Shown one piece after another: positions 41,776 through 50,970 of a DNA stretch of 58,845 bases. The stretch lies in NCBI RefSeq assembly GCF_019042245.1, contig NZ_JAHQCX010000006.1:191264-250108 (forward strand). The letters run 5' to 3'. A program made the translations under genes and the position numbers. The notes under the pieces were generated by a model. It searched no databases. It was not told the DNA's origin and was given only the letters and a program-made list of their open reading frames with translations. Numbering within the stretch: the first letter of the stretch is position 1; each line of letters starts with the position of its first letter. The stretch is from Diplocloster modestus. GTDB taxonomy: Bacteria > Bacillota > Clostridia > Lachnospirales > Lachnospiraceae.

Positions 41776-42669
41776 TTTCCTTGCGATCCCGAGCAATTCC
41801 TCCCGATTCACATAACTGGACAGGCAGCCCACCGACTGGACACAGGTCCCGCCGGTAATGTTCCCGAACAGGACACAGTCATCCAGCGGATAGTCCTCGT
41901 ACAGTCCGAACAGAAATCCGCTTAAAAATGCATCGCCTGCCCCTGTAGCATCGACTGGAAGGACTCCGGGAAGCGGCGGTATGATCCTGGTTCCCGCCCT
42001 GTCCTTTATCATACAGCCGTCTGCATCCAGTTTGATGATTACCTGTTCAAAGAAACTGCTCAACACCTCCGCGGCATCCTTAAGATTCCCTGTCCCGGTG
42101 ATCTTAAGAGCCTCCTTCCGATTCGGTGTATAGAAATCAGCCGTCTCCAGATAAGGGCGGTAATTCTCAACGGACAATTCTTCCGACCACCCCGTATCCA
42201 GGACTAGTACTGTTCCCTCACGCTTCAGCCTTTGATAAGCATGCAGAAAATCCTCCTGCATCTCCACCACCCTGGCTCCCTTAAGTTCCTGGTATATTTT
42301 TTCCTCTATCTGCGGTGTGACCGTTTTCTTATTCCGGAATGACAGAAAGCTTCTGTCAGTCTCCGTCACCATCGCGGCGGTTACCGTGACCGGCATCTGA
42401 TCCCCGGTATACAGATTCTCATAATCTATAGGGAACCGGTCCAGCTCTTTTCTTACAAAATCAGAAAAGAAATCCCTGCCAAGAAAGGTCAGCAGCTTGA
42501 CCGGAATGCCCAGTCTGGCCATATTGATCATTGTGGCCGGAACTCCTCCCCCGATCTGGGTGTCAAATTCCCTGGAATAAATTTCCTTCCCCTCTTCCGG
42601 CAGATGCTCCAGTCCGGTAAAAAGAAGGTCTACATTCAGATATCCCGCTCCCCCTGCAAATTTCATCAT
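41764..42669 (-). CDS. PfkB-family carbohydrate kinase
   Basis: A 301-residue ribokinase-type enzyme. It opens with GGAGYLNVDLLF, has the substrate loop QIGGGVPATMINMARLG near 42, and the ATP/catalytic motif DATGAGDAFLSGF near 250 with the catalytic Asp. It phosphorylates a sugar or nucleoside. The ATG at 42669 overlaps the stop of the GH4 gene (ATGA) with GAGGGG upstream. In a LacI-GH4-PfkB operon it probably phosphorylates the sugar freed by, or destined for, the glycosidase. No sugar transporter is nearby. Confidence 0.88.
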   Translation of the reverse strand: MMKFAGGAGYLNVDLLFTGLEHLPEEGKEIYSREFDTQIGGGVPATMINMARLGIPVKLLTFLGRDFFSDFVRKELDRFPIDYENLYTGDQMPVTVTAAMVTETDRSFLSFRNKKTVTPQIEEKIYQELKGARVVEMQEDFLHAYQRLKREGTVLVLDTGWSEELSVENYRPYLETADFYTPNRKEALKITGTGNLKDAAEVLSSFFEQVIIKLDADGCMIKDRAGTRIIPPLPGVLPVDATGAGDAFLSGFLFGLYEDYPLDDCVLFGNITGGTCVQSVGCLSSYVNREELLGIARKLKG

Positions 42670-44051
42670 TTCCACCCCTCTGTATATTCATGGTTCGCTT
42701 CCAGATATTCCTTTACCAGGGTCCTGGCCAGGGAATAGGAATTTACCAGCGGATGTACACACAGGCAATCCACTGCCCGGTCGATACTCTTCTGTCTGAT
42801 CGCCTCCGAGGCCAGGCGCTCATAACACTTCACCTGCCGGATTAGTTCCATCTGCATGAATCCTGGCTGTCTGACCGGATGCGGGATATATTCACCGTCC
42901 CGGATCGTACAGGTGACCTCTGCCACATCATTATCCTGAAGGCCGGGAATTGCCCCTTTGTTCGGCACACACAGAATCATCTGTGTCTCATGCCCTGTGA
43001 TCTCCGATTCCATATAAGTCAGGGCCACTCCCGCGTATCCCCCATTGTCAGGAGCGTACAGATCGAAATGGAAGGGTTTGGTATTGCCCGCTATTCCGGT
43101 TTCGTTCGCCATGTAGGCCGTCTCTCTTTTTCCGTGCCATTTATCAAAAACGCGCAGGCAGGCATCAAAGTCCTGTTCGATATCCATACCGGACAGTTCC
43201 TCTGTCATCTGGCGGTTCACGTCCCGGATCACTTCCCCTCTGGTGATCCCTGCTTTCAGGATGTGTTCCACGGCCTCCTGCCGGTAATAATAGTAATACA
43301 GATATTCATTCAGAACACAGCCAAAATGCATCGCAAGCTCTTTGTCAAAAAAGCGCATCTGCGTCGAATGGTAGATATCATCCCTGGAGAGCAGATCGGG
43401 CATTACTTCCCGCCCCTGCACCTGAATATTTGGGAAAAAAGACAGGTGATTCAATCCGTAGCAGTCTCCGGTCACCTCTTCCGGCTTTACTCCGTACAGA
43501 TCTGCCAGAGAACGCAGTAATTCACTGGGGGCGTCGCAGATACCAAATGTAAAATCATACCCCATATCCCGTAGTGTCTGTGACACCACTCCCGCCGGAT
43601 TCGTAAAATTAAAGATTTTCACCCCGGGGGACGCGTATTCCCTGGCCAATTCACAGTATTTCTCCAGGGCCGGTATGGAGCGCATGGCAAAGGAGAATCC
43701 CGCCGCGCCTGTGGTTTCCTGCCCCAGTATGCCGTGGGCCAGCGCGATCCGTTCATCCCGGATGCGCATCTCATCTCCTCCCGCACGTATCGTGGTAATC
43801 AGATAATCCGCATCCCGGACCGCCTCCACCGGATCGGTTGTCAGTGTAAATTCCACTTCCGGATCCAGCCGTCTGGCTGCCTCCCGGGCCATTTTCCCAT
43901 AAATATTTAACTTTTGTTCGTCGTTATCCATAAAAACGATCCGGCCAAATCCCAATCTGCCGGCACAGGACACCAGGCTCTTTGCCAAAAACATGGAGCG
44001 GACTCCTCCTCCGCCTACAACTGTAAGTTTTTTGTTCGCTTTTTCTCTCAT
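42666..44051 (-). CDS. Glycoside hydrolase family 4 enzyme (NAD- and metal-dependent glycosidase)
   Basis: A 461-residue GH4 protein. The NAD-binding start KLTVVGGGGVRS, NFTNPAGVVS near 150, the metal ligands Cys in GICDAPSE near 172 and His in CYGLNHLSFF near 200 are all present. GH4 enzymes cleave alpha- or beta-glycosides, often phosphorylated, by an oxidation-elimination route with NAD and Mn. The ATG at 44051 is chosen because GGAGG is five bases upstream and the fold starts there; the frame is open to 44219 but that part overlaps the regulator gene and is unlike GH4. An intercistronic hairpin precedes the ribosome site. Confidence 0.87.
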   Translation of the reverse strand: MREKANKKLTVVGGGGVRSMFLAKSLVSCAGRLGFGRIVFMDNDEQKLNIYGKMAREAARRLDPEVEFTLTTDPVEAVRDADYLITTIRAGGDEMRIRDERIALAHGILGQETTGAAGFSFAMRSIPALEKYCELAREYASPGVKIFNFTNPAGVVSQTLRDMGYDFTFGICDAPSELLRSLADLYGVKPEEVTGDCYGLNHLSFFPNIQVQGREVMPDLLSRDDIYHSTQMRFFDKELAMHFGCVLNEYLYYYYYRQEAVEHILKAGITRGEVIRDVNRQMTEELSGMDIEQDFDACLRVFDKWHGKRETAYMANETGIAGNTKPFHFDLYAPDNGGYAGVALTYMESEITGHETQMILCVPNKGAIPGLQDNDVAEVTCTIRDGEYIPHPVRQPGFMQMELIRQVKCYERLASEAIRQKSIDRAVDCLCVHPLVNSYSLARTLVKEYLEANHEYTEGWK

Positions 44052-44064
44052 TTCTGCCTCCATT

Positions 44065-44081
44065 GGCGCATAAACTGCGCC
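44065..44081 (-). promoter_or_regulatory. Intercistronic hairpin before the GH4 ribosome site
   Basis: On the minus strand GGCGCA and TGCGCC pair around GTTTA, ending 13 bases before the ATG, with GGAGG between. It matches the hairpin at 14441-14457 in stem, loop pattern GTNTA and distance. Confidence 0.7.
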
Positions 44082-44088
44082 ATAATTA

Positions 44089-45120
44089 TTATAAAAGGTT
44101 CCTTGTTCCGTCCTTTCCCTGCCCCTTTTTTCTGGAAATGCAGGTTCCTCCTTCCAGAATGGAATAAGGAAGCACGATTTCCATATTCGGAAATCTTTCT
44201 TCCGGATTCTGGAAAGCATCCAGGATTTTCGTCACAAACTGTCCGATCGGCTGCCGGACTGTGGTCAATCTGGGGATCACACGCTGCGAGATACTGATTC
44301 CATCAAATCCTATAACCGAGATCTCCTCCGGTACCCGATCTGCATGATCCGCCAGGGCTGCGATGGCTCCCAGTGCCATCTCATCGCTGAACGCAAAGAC
44401 TGCAGTAAAATCCATCCCTCTCTCAATCCTCATACTGGTCAGCCGATACCCATTCTCATAGGTCGGGCTGCCGTATTCCACCCAGGAGTCGTCAAATACC
44501 ATCCCATATTCCTCCAGAGCCCTTCTGCAGCCCATCAGCCTCTGATAACCGGACCCGATGCTCTGGGAACGATGAGCAAGGAATAAAATCTGTTCATGCC
44601 CACGCTCCAGAAGATATCGGGTTACATCATACCCAGCAGACAGGTCATTGATCCGGATCATCTCGCATCGGCTGTCCGAGGTGGCTCCCCCCAGCATGAC
44701 GCTTTTGATATTCTTGGCGCCGATATAATTTAAAACTGCCTGATCCACTTCCTCATCCAGATAGATGACGCCCGTTATCGACACTTCTTTGAAAAACAGC
44801 TTATAGCTCTCATCCCCCGGAAACGTTGGGATAATCATCACCCGGTACTGATACCTGGGAATCTGCTCAATCAACTCTTTTAATACTTCTGTGAAATAAC
44901 CCTGCTGGAGATTCGGGAGCAGGACGGCGATTACCCCCTTGTCCTTCTGCCGTTTTCCGGAGCCTGGGGTATAGTCCAGCATTTTCATAGCCCCCTCGAT
45001 TTTTTCTGCCTTCTCATCGCTGACGATACTGTTCCCTGAAATATATCGTGAAACAGTTGCCGGGGATACCCCTGCCTGTTTCGCAATCTCACGTATTGTT
45101 GCCGCCAATCTCACCACCAC
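44089..45120 (-). CDS. LacI-family transcriptional regulator
   Basis: A 343-residue regulator: DNA-binding domain at the start (ATIREIAKQAGVSPATVSRYISGN), then a periplasmic-binding-protein-like sugar domain (GVIAVLLPNLQQGYFTEVLKEL; VIGFDGISISQRVIPRLTTVRQP near 275). It is the first gene of the LacI-GH4-PfkB operon and should repress it until the sugar or sugar phosphate binds. The start is uncertain: GTG codons at 45120/45117 and a TTG at 45108 are all possible. The promoter is at 45213-45241. Confidence 0.88.
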   Translation of the reverse strand: MVVRLAATIREIAKQAGVSPATVSRYISGNSIVSDEKAEKIEGAMKMLDYTPGSGKRQKDKGVIAVLLPNLQQGYFTEVLKELIEQIPRYQYRVMIIPTFPGDESYKLFFKEVSITGVIYLDEEVDQAVLNYIGAKNIKSVMLGGATSDSRCEMIRINDLSAGYDVTRYLLERGHEQILFLAHRSQSIGSGYQRLMGCRRALEEYGMVFDDSWVEYGSPTYENGYRLTSMRIERGMDFTAVFAFSDEMALGAIAALADHADRVPEEISVIGFDGISISQRVIPRLTTVRQPIGQFVTKILDAFQNPEERFPNMEIVLPYSILEGGTCISRKKGQGKDGTRNLL

Positions 45121-45212
45121 GTTTTCTGTCTGATTTTTAATTATATCTATGTAAAACAGTCAAATTTGTTATAATTTGGGCCATTTCTCTACTCCCTTAT
45201 GATCTTTTTATT

Positions 45213-45241
45213 ATCATAATATTTTAGGATTTCTTCGTCAA
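45213..45241 (-). promoter_or_regulatory. Sigma-A promoter of the LacI-GH4-PfkB operon
   Basis: Minus strand TTGACG (45236-45241) and TATGAT (45213-45218), 17-base spacer. Just upstream, TTGTTTCAT occurs three times on the plus strand (45244-45272), a possible UP element or operator cluster. Confidence 0.75.
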
Positions 45242-45357
45242 TATTGTTTCATTTGTTTCATAATTGTTTCATACTTTTCATCAAATATAGTTTCCCTTCA
45301 AATCCCGTAATTTTACGGCTCCATTCAGACATCCTAAATAATCTAAAAATATATCCG

Positions 45358-47850
45358 CTATTTTCCAAGCCTGCTCCCATATTTTACTTCCCTCCTAATC
45401 AGACACAAAGAACCGATTCCCATAGCGGTCATCAGGCCGCCCACTACACATGCCCTAAAGGCCGATCCACTTCCGGGAAGCAGCAGATCCATCGCCGCCA
45501 CCGGCATCGACAGTGCCAGATACCGAAAAGGTTTGATTCCAATATAGTGATAGAGCAGGGAAGGCAGCAGTACTCCGGCTCCCGCCATGTATGCCGGCTC
45601 CATCCGTTTCATCCGGGAGGATACCCATAATACCAGAAAACCACTGCAGACCAGCATGATCCACCGGTACCCATAGAGCAGGATCAGGAAAGTCCCGATA
45701 CTGCATGGAACCGGAAACTCTGTCAGCATCTTTAGACTCTGCACCGGTGCACCCAGACTATCCACCCTGCAGGTACTCATCATTGTATATACCTCCCGGC
45801 CATAGATCAGCCCCCATACGGCTGTAGCCACCAGCAAGGCCGCCGTAATTTTTGTAAACATCCATTTTCCTCTGCCGTTCCATCCGGCGCGCGCCACCCG
45901 GTTCATCCCGGATCTGGCCTCATAAGCAAAACAACCGGCCAGCAGCAGGCCGACTGCCAGGAGTCCCACAAGGGCAGCCCGTTGTCTGAGATACCCCGCC
46001 TCTTCCCCGTAGATACTCTCATAGACCGATTCATCCAGCAGCCAGAGCGCTCTGCCTTTTTCTTCCGACAGAATCTGTAATTCATTCACACGGTTCTGTA
46101 TGCTCTGCAGCGCCTGCCGCTTTATACCTGCCGCATCGTTTTCCCGGATACAGGCACTCAGCTGTGTATAATCTATCTTACCGCCATCATACTCCCGCTG
46201 CGCTTGTTCGAGGGCATCTTCCGCCGTGTCGATCTCCTTTTGGACGGCGGCTATCTGTTTTTGCGTCTCCCCGTTCAGTTCGCCCTCCCATTGCACCAGA
46301 TATTCCCGGGCCAGCTGCATGGGCAGAGTAGCAGCCTGGACCGGAATGGTAAAAGTAAGACCTGAAACGGCATATACAAACACGGCCGCGATTACGATTC
46401 CCCGCTGGAGAAACAGAATCTTATAAAGTTCCATGCCAAACAGTCCCAGATGCCTCAACATCCGATCCTTTACCGAATTCCACAGCCAGGAGAGCCGTAC
46501 CAGCCTGCTTTTTCCTCCGGCCGGCTTCTGGACACACGCGAGGACGGCGCACCATATCCCGCAGACCAGTCCCAAAGGCAGCAGCGCAGTCTGGGAAATA
46601 CGCCGGATACCGACGGGATATCCGAAAAGATCCACGTTCAGATAGTTGGTGTATAGTTCCGACAGGTGAATATAGGAGAAAATATTAAAATATTTAAATA
46701 TATTGAACAGACTCTGAACCGGCAGGAATCGATACAGCACATATTCGGCGCCAAGGAAAATCGTCAGGACTGCAATGGTAAGTTTTACGTCATGGACAGC
46801 GCTGAGCAGCAGCCACAAAAGCAAAGCCAGAATAAAGGCGCTCAGAACACGCATCATAAAAAACTGCACCAGGAATCCGCCCAGAGTACATGCCTGCGGC
46901 AGCTTCCCCAAAAGCTCCACCGACTGTGCCGCCCGGTCAAGTCCAATCTCTCCCCCATAGATGGCTATTCCCATATACAGATCAGAGCCGTACAACAGAA
47001 CCGACGCACCGGCTGATACGCAAAACAATATGCCGGCTCTGGCAGCTGCCAGCCTGAACCGTCCTGACAAAGCAGCGTGTATGACGCACCACAGCCCCTT
47101 CTCCCTCTCCTCCAGGAAACTTAAGCAGACCAGAATCAGGGTAAGCAAAAGAAGATAGTCTGTCAAAGGAAAATCCAGAAGCGCATTCACCGCACCGTCC
47201 GCGCCCAGGCTCAGTTGAACTCCCGTAAGATCTTCAAAATCTGCAGCTGTCCGGATAATATTTCTCCCCGAAAACCCGTCTGTATCGCTAAAAACAGAAA
47301 ATGCCAGCATTCTGTCCTTATTTTCCCTGATCCCATCCAGATAATCTTCATAACCGTTCAGATAGGACAGCTGGGACAGCAGTGCATCCACGGCTACCGT
47401 CAGCGATTTTATATCCTCCCTCGTCCATGTACGCTGTTCCAATTTTTTGATATAGGGAGCGTACTTTAATCTGTATTCCTCATATTGATCCGCGTAGTAA
47501 TACTGATCCTTATTCTGGACAATAATGTACAGTTCTGTCAGAAGCCCTAAATCTTCTGCCATCTGTTCCAGCTCCGCCTGGGCCGTCCAGGTATCCGTAT
47601 CCCGGTATTTTTGCAGCAGATTCCGGTAGATCCGAAGGCACCTGGCCGCGTCCGCGTCCATGGTCCGGTCAATGATCTCTGCGTTTATGCCAAAAGACAG
47701 ATCCGCGGAATTGGAGAAATTGGCACTCAGGTTCATTCCGTAGTTCCCATCCTTTTGCGCCTGCCAGAAGAAGAACAGATTCAAAAGCAGTAGCATGCCG
47801 AATCCCAGCCAGAGGCGGCGGTTTGTAAAAACGCGCAAGTACTCTCTCAT
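45358..47850 (-). CDS. ABC-2-like exporter permease, internally duplicated
   Basis: An 830-residue membrane protein. Each half has a first helix (near 13-29 and 480-505), an external coiled segment rich in Glu/Gln (near 60-170 and 515-610), then a cluster of helices. The halves share a landmark: QSVELLGKLPQACTLGGFL in the first and QSLKMLTEFPVPCSIGTFL in the second. It is therefore a fused pair of permease units. It lies eight bases after an ABC ATPase gene, in an operon with a two-component system and a lipoprotein, the usual layout of exporters for antimicrobial peptides or envelope stress. Substrate not known. Confidence 0.78.
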   Translation of the reverse strand: MREYLRVFTNRRLWLGFGMLLLLNLFFFWQAQKDGNYGMNLSANFSNSADLSFGINAEIIDRTMDADAARCLRIYRNLLQKYRDTDTWTAQAELEQMAEDLGLLTELYIIVQNKDQYYYADQYEEYRLKYAPYIKKLEQRTWTREDIKSLTVAVDALLSQLSYLNGYEDYLDGIRENKDRMLAFSVFSDTDGFSGRNIIRTAADFEDLTGVQLSLGADGAVNALLDFPLTDYLLLLTLILVCLSFLEEREKGLWCVIHAALSGRFRLAAARAGILFCVSAGASVLLYGSDLYMGIAIYGGEIGLDRAAQSVELLGKLPQACTLGGFLVQFFMMRVLSAFILALLLWLLLSAVHDVKLTIAVLTIFLGAEYVLYRFLPVQSLFNIFKYFNIFSYIHLSELYTNYLNVDLFGYPVGIRRISQTALLPLGLVCGIWCAVLACVQKPAGGKSRLVRLSWLWNSVKDRMLRHLGLFGMELYKILFLQRGIVIAAVFVYAVSGLTFTIPVQAATLPMQLAREYLVQWEGELNGETQKQIAAVQKEIDTAEDALEQAQREYDGGKIDYTQLSACIRENDAAGIKRQALQSIQNRVNELQILSEEKGRALWLLDESVYESIYGEEAGYLRQRAALVGLLAVGLLLAGCFAYEARSGMNRVARAGWNGRGKWMFTKITAALLVATAVWGLIYGREVYTMMSTCRVDSLGAPVQSLKMLTEFPVPCSIGTFLILLYGYRWIMLVCSGFLVLWVSSRMKRMEPAYMAGAGVLLPSLLYHYIGIKPFRYLALSMPVAAMDLLLPGSGSAFRACVVGGLMTAMGIGSLCLIRREVKYGSRLGK

Positions 47851-47858
47851 CCCCCCAC

Positions 47859-48722
47859 CTACTCTCCCAGAAAATACAGGTACACATCTTCCAGGCTCAG
47901 ATGATCCGTGGTGTAACAGCCTTCCCCGGGCAGCTTGTCGCCCACCAGCCGGACCCAGGTTTTTCCGTCTCTTTGGAATACATTTCCCACCCTGTATTTC
48001 TTCTGCATCCCGGAAAGCGCTTCCGTCTCACAGGGCATTTCCCTTACCTTATCCGCCACCCGTTCCATCAGATCCGCGGAAGTACCGGTCCCGATCAGCT
48101 TCCCCTTTTTCATCATAATAATCCGGTCCGAGATGGATTCAATATCGCTTACGATATGAGTAGCCAGAAGAATAATCCGGTCCCGGGAGAGGGACGAGAT
48201 AAAATTCCGGATACGGATGCGTTCCTTGGGATCCAGTCCAGCTGTCGGCTCATCCAGGATCAAAATCTTCGGATTCCCCAGCATTGCCTGCGCTAACAGT
48301 ACACGCTGTCTCATACCGCCGGAATATCCGCTCAGCTTTTTATGGCGTTCTCCGGCCAGACCGGTGACCTGAAGCAGCTGATCGATCTCGGCCGCCGCCT
48401 GCTTTCGATTCAACCCTTTTAACCGCGCCATATAAAATAGAAATGTATCCGCCGTCATCTGCTCGTAAAATCCCTGCTGCTGCGGCATATATCCCAATAT
48501 TTTCCGGTAGTCCCGCCCAAGTTTCAAAATATCTATCCCATCCAGCAGGATCTCACCGCCGTCACGTTTCAGATTGTCCGTCAGCAGGTTCATCATGGTG
48601 CTTTTGCCGGCGCCGTTGGAGCCGAGAATTCCGTAGACCCCGGGGCCAAAGGTGACCGTAAGCCCGTTCAGCGCCCACTGATTCCCATATCGTTTCTTCA
48701 GATTCCTGATTTCCAGCTGCAT
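47859..48722 (-). CDS. ABC exporter ATPase
   Basis: A 287-residue ATPase of the antibiotic/lantibiotic-exporter type (CcmA-like): Walker A GSNGAGKST, signature SGGMRQRVLLAQAM, Walker B LILDEPTAGLD, then a C-terminal extension of about 70 residues. ATG at 48722 has GGGAGG upstream; a longer frame to 48776 is less likely. It partners the duplicated permease that follows. Being encoded behind a sensor kinase and response regulator, it is probably induced by the compound it removes. Confidence 0.88.
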   Translation of the reverse strand: MQLEIRNLKKRYGNQWALNGLTVTFGPGVYGILGSNGAGKSTMMNLLTDNLKRDGGEILLDGIDILKLGRDYRKILGYMPQQQGFYEQMTADTFLFYMARLKGLNRKQAAAEIDQLLQVTGLAGERHKKLSGYSGGMRQRVLLAQAMLGNPKILILDEPTAGLDPKERIRIRNFISSLSRDRIILLATHIVSDIESISDRIIMMKKGKLIGTGTSADLMERVADKVREMPCETEALSGMQKKYRVGNVFQRDGKTWVRLVGDKLPGEGCYTTDHLSLEDVYLYFLGE

Positions 48723-48791
48723 TTTTCCTCCCTGCACGCATTCTCCCGCACATATAGTTATGGGGAGCGTTTCCATTCCGTTCCTATCCCC

Positions 48792-50090
48792 TTAAAAAGA
48801 CAGCGGCTTGAATTCTCCTGTTCCGGACAGGATCTCCGACTTCGGAAGATAATAATACGTATACCCCATTCCGAAACCATCCTGCGTCATACTCATTAAA
48901 TTTTCCACACACAGGAAAACCATGTCCGCGTCACTTCCTATGATATGGCCGACCCCGCTTCCCTCTTCCTGCCCTTTCCCAAGGCTTGCATACTGCCTGT
49001 AACCATATTCACCCAGATACTCTCCCTTCAGCGTATAGACATAGATCGTATCCGTCTCCCTGTTGTTGATATAAGCCAATTCTCCGTCAAATTCCGCTGT
49101 ACCGGTATGTTTGGGATCATCGACTGCGGCAATCTGCTGAGTCTCTTTGGTGGAAATATGGTATTGGTACAAGCCGTTTCCGGATAGAAAATAGTACAAA
49201 ATCCCCTGGTCTATATACCAGCCGTTGACCGAGATATCACTGGTGTCCCATTTTCCTGTCTCCGCCGATTCGGGTACCGTAAAGACCTGGGTTAACGCTT
49301 CGGTCCCGGGATCGTATTCGTAAAGCACTTCCCGGAATTGCTCTGATTTGGGATTGCCGAAGCAATAAAATTTATCCTGATCCGCCCACAAATACCACAG
49401 TTCCAGCGAGTCGGCCACAGCCTCATAGTCAAGCTCCAGCTCATTCGTTTTGACCACTTTGGCATCCTCCAGGTTTCCGCCAATCGGCACGCAAAGTATG
49501 TTTTCCAGATCGGACAGGAACAGAACCTGTCCTTTATGGATAATAAATTGTGTGGGATTGGAATAGAATCCTTCATTTTCAGCCCGCAGGGTCAGAACTT
49601 TTGTTTTCTGGGTACCATCGGCGTTCATCGCATAGAGGTTCCACATTCCTTCATCCACCCCCGGGATCCCCTGCTCCTGCCCGGCGGCATAATACAGCTT
49701 TCCGTCATAGTAGGTGATATGGCTTATACTCCCCAGATAAGCGTTACAGTTCTGATCCTGGTGCAGACATTCCGGTTTCCCGCACAGTATCGTGGATTGC
49801 ATCGTTTCTTTATCCACAAAATACAAGTAACTGTTCCCCATAAAATAATATCCCTTCTCGGAAGCACATCCACGGTTAAACGTATCATCCTGGGACATAT
49901 GGAAGGGCTTCTGAAATTCCTCATAGGATACTTCTGTCTCCGGTTTTGCCGAGCTGGTGGTCGGCGTATCGGATGTAATAATTTCTTCCTGGCTGCTGTT
50001 CTCTGATTTGGCCGCCTGATCCTTCCCGCAGCCGGCTGCGGCCAGGATCAGGCAGAGCGCTATGGCTGCCGCCCTTGCTTTTTTACACAT
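48792..50090 (-). CDS. Lipoprotein with DUF5050-like / beta-propeller-like repeats
   Basis: A 432-residue lipoprotein: lipobox AAGC near residue 20, a Ser/Thr/Glu-rich linker to about 60, then repeated short strands with Tyr-rich DGKLYY-type turns (YFMGNSYLYFVDKET, ITYYDGKLYYAAG, DQGILYYFLSGN, YTYYYLPK), resembling the clostridial DUF5050/WD-like lipoproteins. A cysteine cluster lies near 105-115 (LCGKPECLHQDQNCNAY). It would be anchored on the outer membrane face next to the ABC exporter and could sense or sequester its substrate. Function is inferred only from position. Confidence 0.78.
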   Translation of the reverse strand: MCKKARAAAIALCLILAAAGCGKDQAAKSENSSQEEIITSDTPTTSSAKPETEVSYEEFQKPFHMSQDDTFNRGCASEKGYYFMGNSYLYFVDKETMQSTILCGKPECLHQDQNCNAYLGSISHITYYDGKLYYAAGQEQGIPGVDEGMWNLYAMNADGTQKTKVLTLRAENEGFYSNPTQFIIHKGQVLFLSDLENILCVPIGGNLEDAKVVKTNELELDYEAVADSLELWYLWADQDKFYCFGNPKSEQFREVLYEYDPGTEALTQVFTVPESAETGKWDTSDISVNGWYIDQGILYYFLSGNGLYQYHISTKETQQIAAVDDPKHTGTAEFDGELAYINNRETDTIYVYTLKGEYLGEYGYRQYASLGKGQEEGSGVGHIIGSDADMVFLCVENLMSMTQDGFGMGYTYYYLPKSEILSGTGEFKPLSF

Positions 50091-50217
50091 CTGTGCTTAC
50101 CTCCTTTTATGAAATTTATTATAAATTTCTCTTCATGTTATCAGAGGTTTGCATCATTTTCCCATCACGGATCAATCTGACAAGGATTTTTGAACTATTT
50201 AAACATAAGAACGGCGG

Positions 50218-50970
50218 TCAGTCCGAAAGCTCCGGCAGATCGATCACATCGTGACCGAGATAAAAGCCGTATTCTGTCTCTGCCGCATAATACAGAACAG
50301 CAGACCCGCCCTGTCTAAATCGATACTGATAGTATTCCTTCATAGTATCCCTGGCCGCCAGTACATCTGTAAATATAGTCATCAGAGCACTAATCCTTGC
50401 GTTCTCCCCAACATCCACTCCCAGATAATCGGCAAAGGCCAGTACTTTTTCATCCGTGAGCGTTTCCTTTTCCCCATTAAAATCTGCCGTATAAAGATAG
50501 AGAATCCTGCCTGTCTCATCGTCGATCCCGCACTTGAGATAAGCGGTATCCGAGGAAAGGACAACGGTCCACAGGATCATCGCCCGGCTGTCATCATAGG
50601 AATTCATCACCAGAGTAGCGCTGCCTGTCCGCTGCTCCCACTGTGTTCCGGCAGGATCCAATGTCAGCACACCTCTGCGGAAAAGCTCTTTTAGTTCAGC
50701 AGTACACTGTATGATAATGCTGTCTCCGGAATATTGGTTTCCAGTGGATACGTCTGCGATTTTTTCACTGGAGAGCAGTTTTAATTTGTCCAGTATTGTC
50801 AGAACCGGCACTTCTTCCTCTGTGTCATCAATGGGATTTTCCTGAAGATGGGGTTTACCCAGAATCTGATTGTCTTTGTACAGCTGGAGCCGGTAAGGAG
50901 CAAAGATACTAAGGGTGATCAGGCCAAGTGTAATCACGGTAACTGCCGTATTTTTCCATCTACTCTTCAT
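50218..50970 (-). CDS. Membrane-anchored extracytoplasmic protein of unknown function
   Basis: A 250-residue protein with a single N-terminal helix (about 8-28) and an external domain; no cysteine lipobox. I do not recognise a domain. Its start overlaps the last 11 bases of the histidine kinase gene, so it is translationally coupled to the kinase. Such kinase-coupled anchored proteins often modulate the sensor. Strand-rich parts (GSATLVMNSYDDSRAMILWTV, LKCGIDDETGRILYLYTAD) look like a small alpha/beta sensor fold. Confidence 0.65.
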   Translation of the reverse strand: MKSRWKNTAVTVITLGLITLSIFAPYRLQLYKDNQILGKPHLQENPIDDTEEEVPVLTILDKLKLLSSEKIADVSTGNQYSGDSIIIQCTAELKELFRRGVLTLDPAGTQWEQRTGSATLVMNSYDDSRAMILWTVVLSSDTAYLKCGIDDETGRILYLYTADFNGEKETLTDEKVLAFADYLGVDVGENARISALMTIFTDVLAARDTMKEYYQYRFRQGGSAVLYYAAETEYGFYLGHDVIDLPELSD

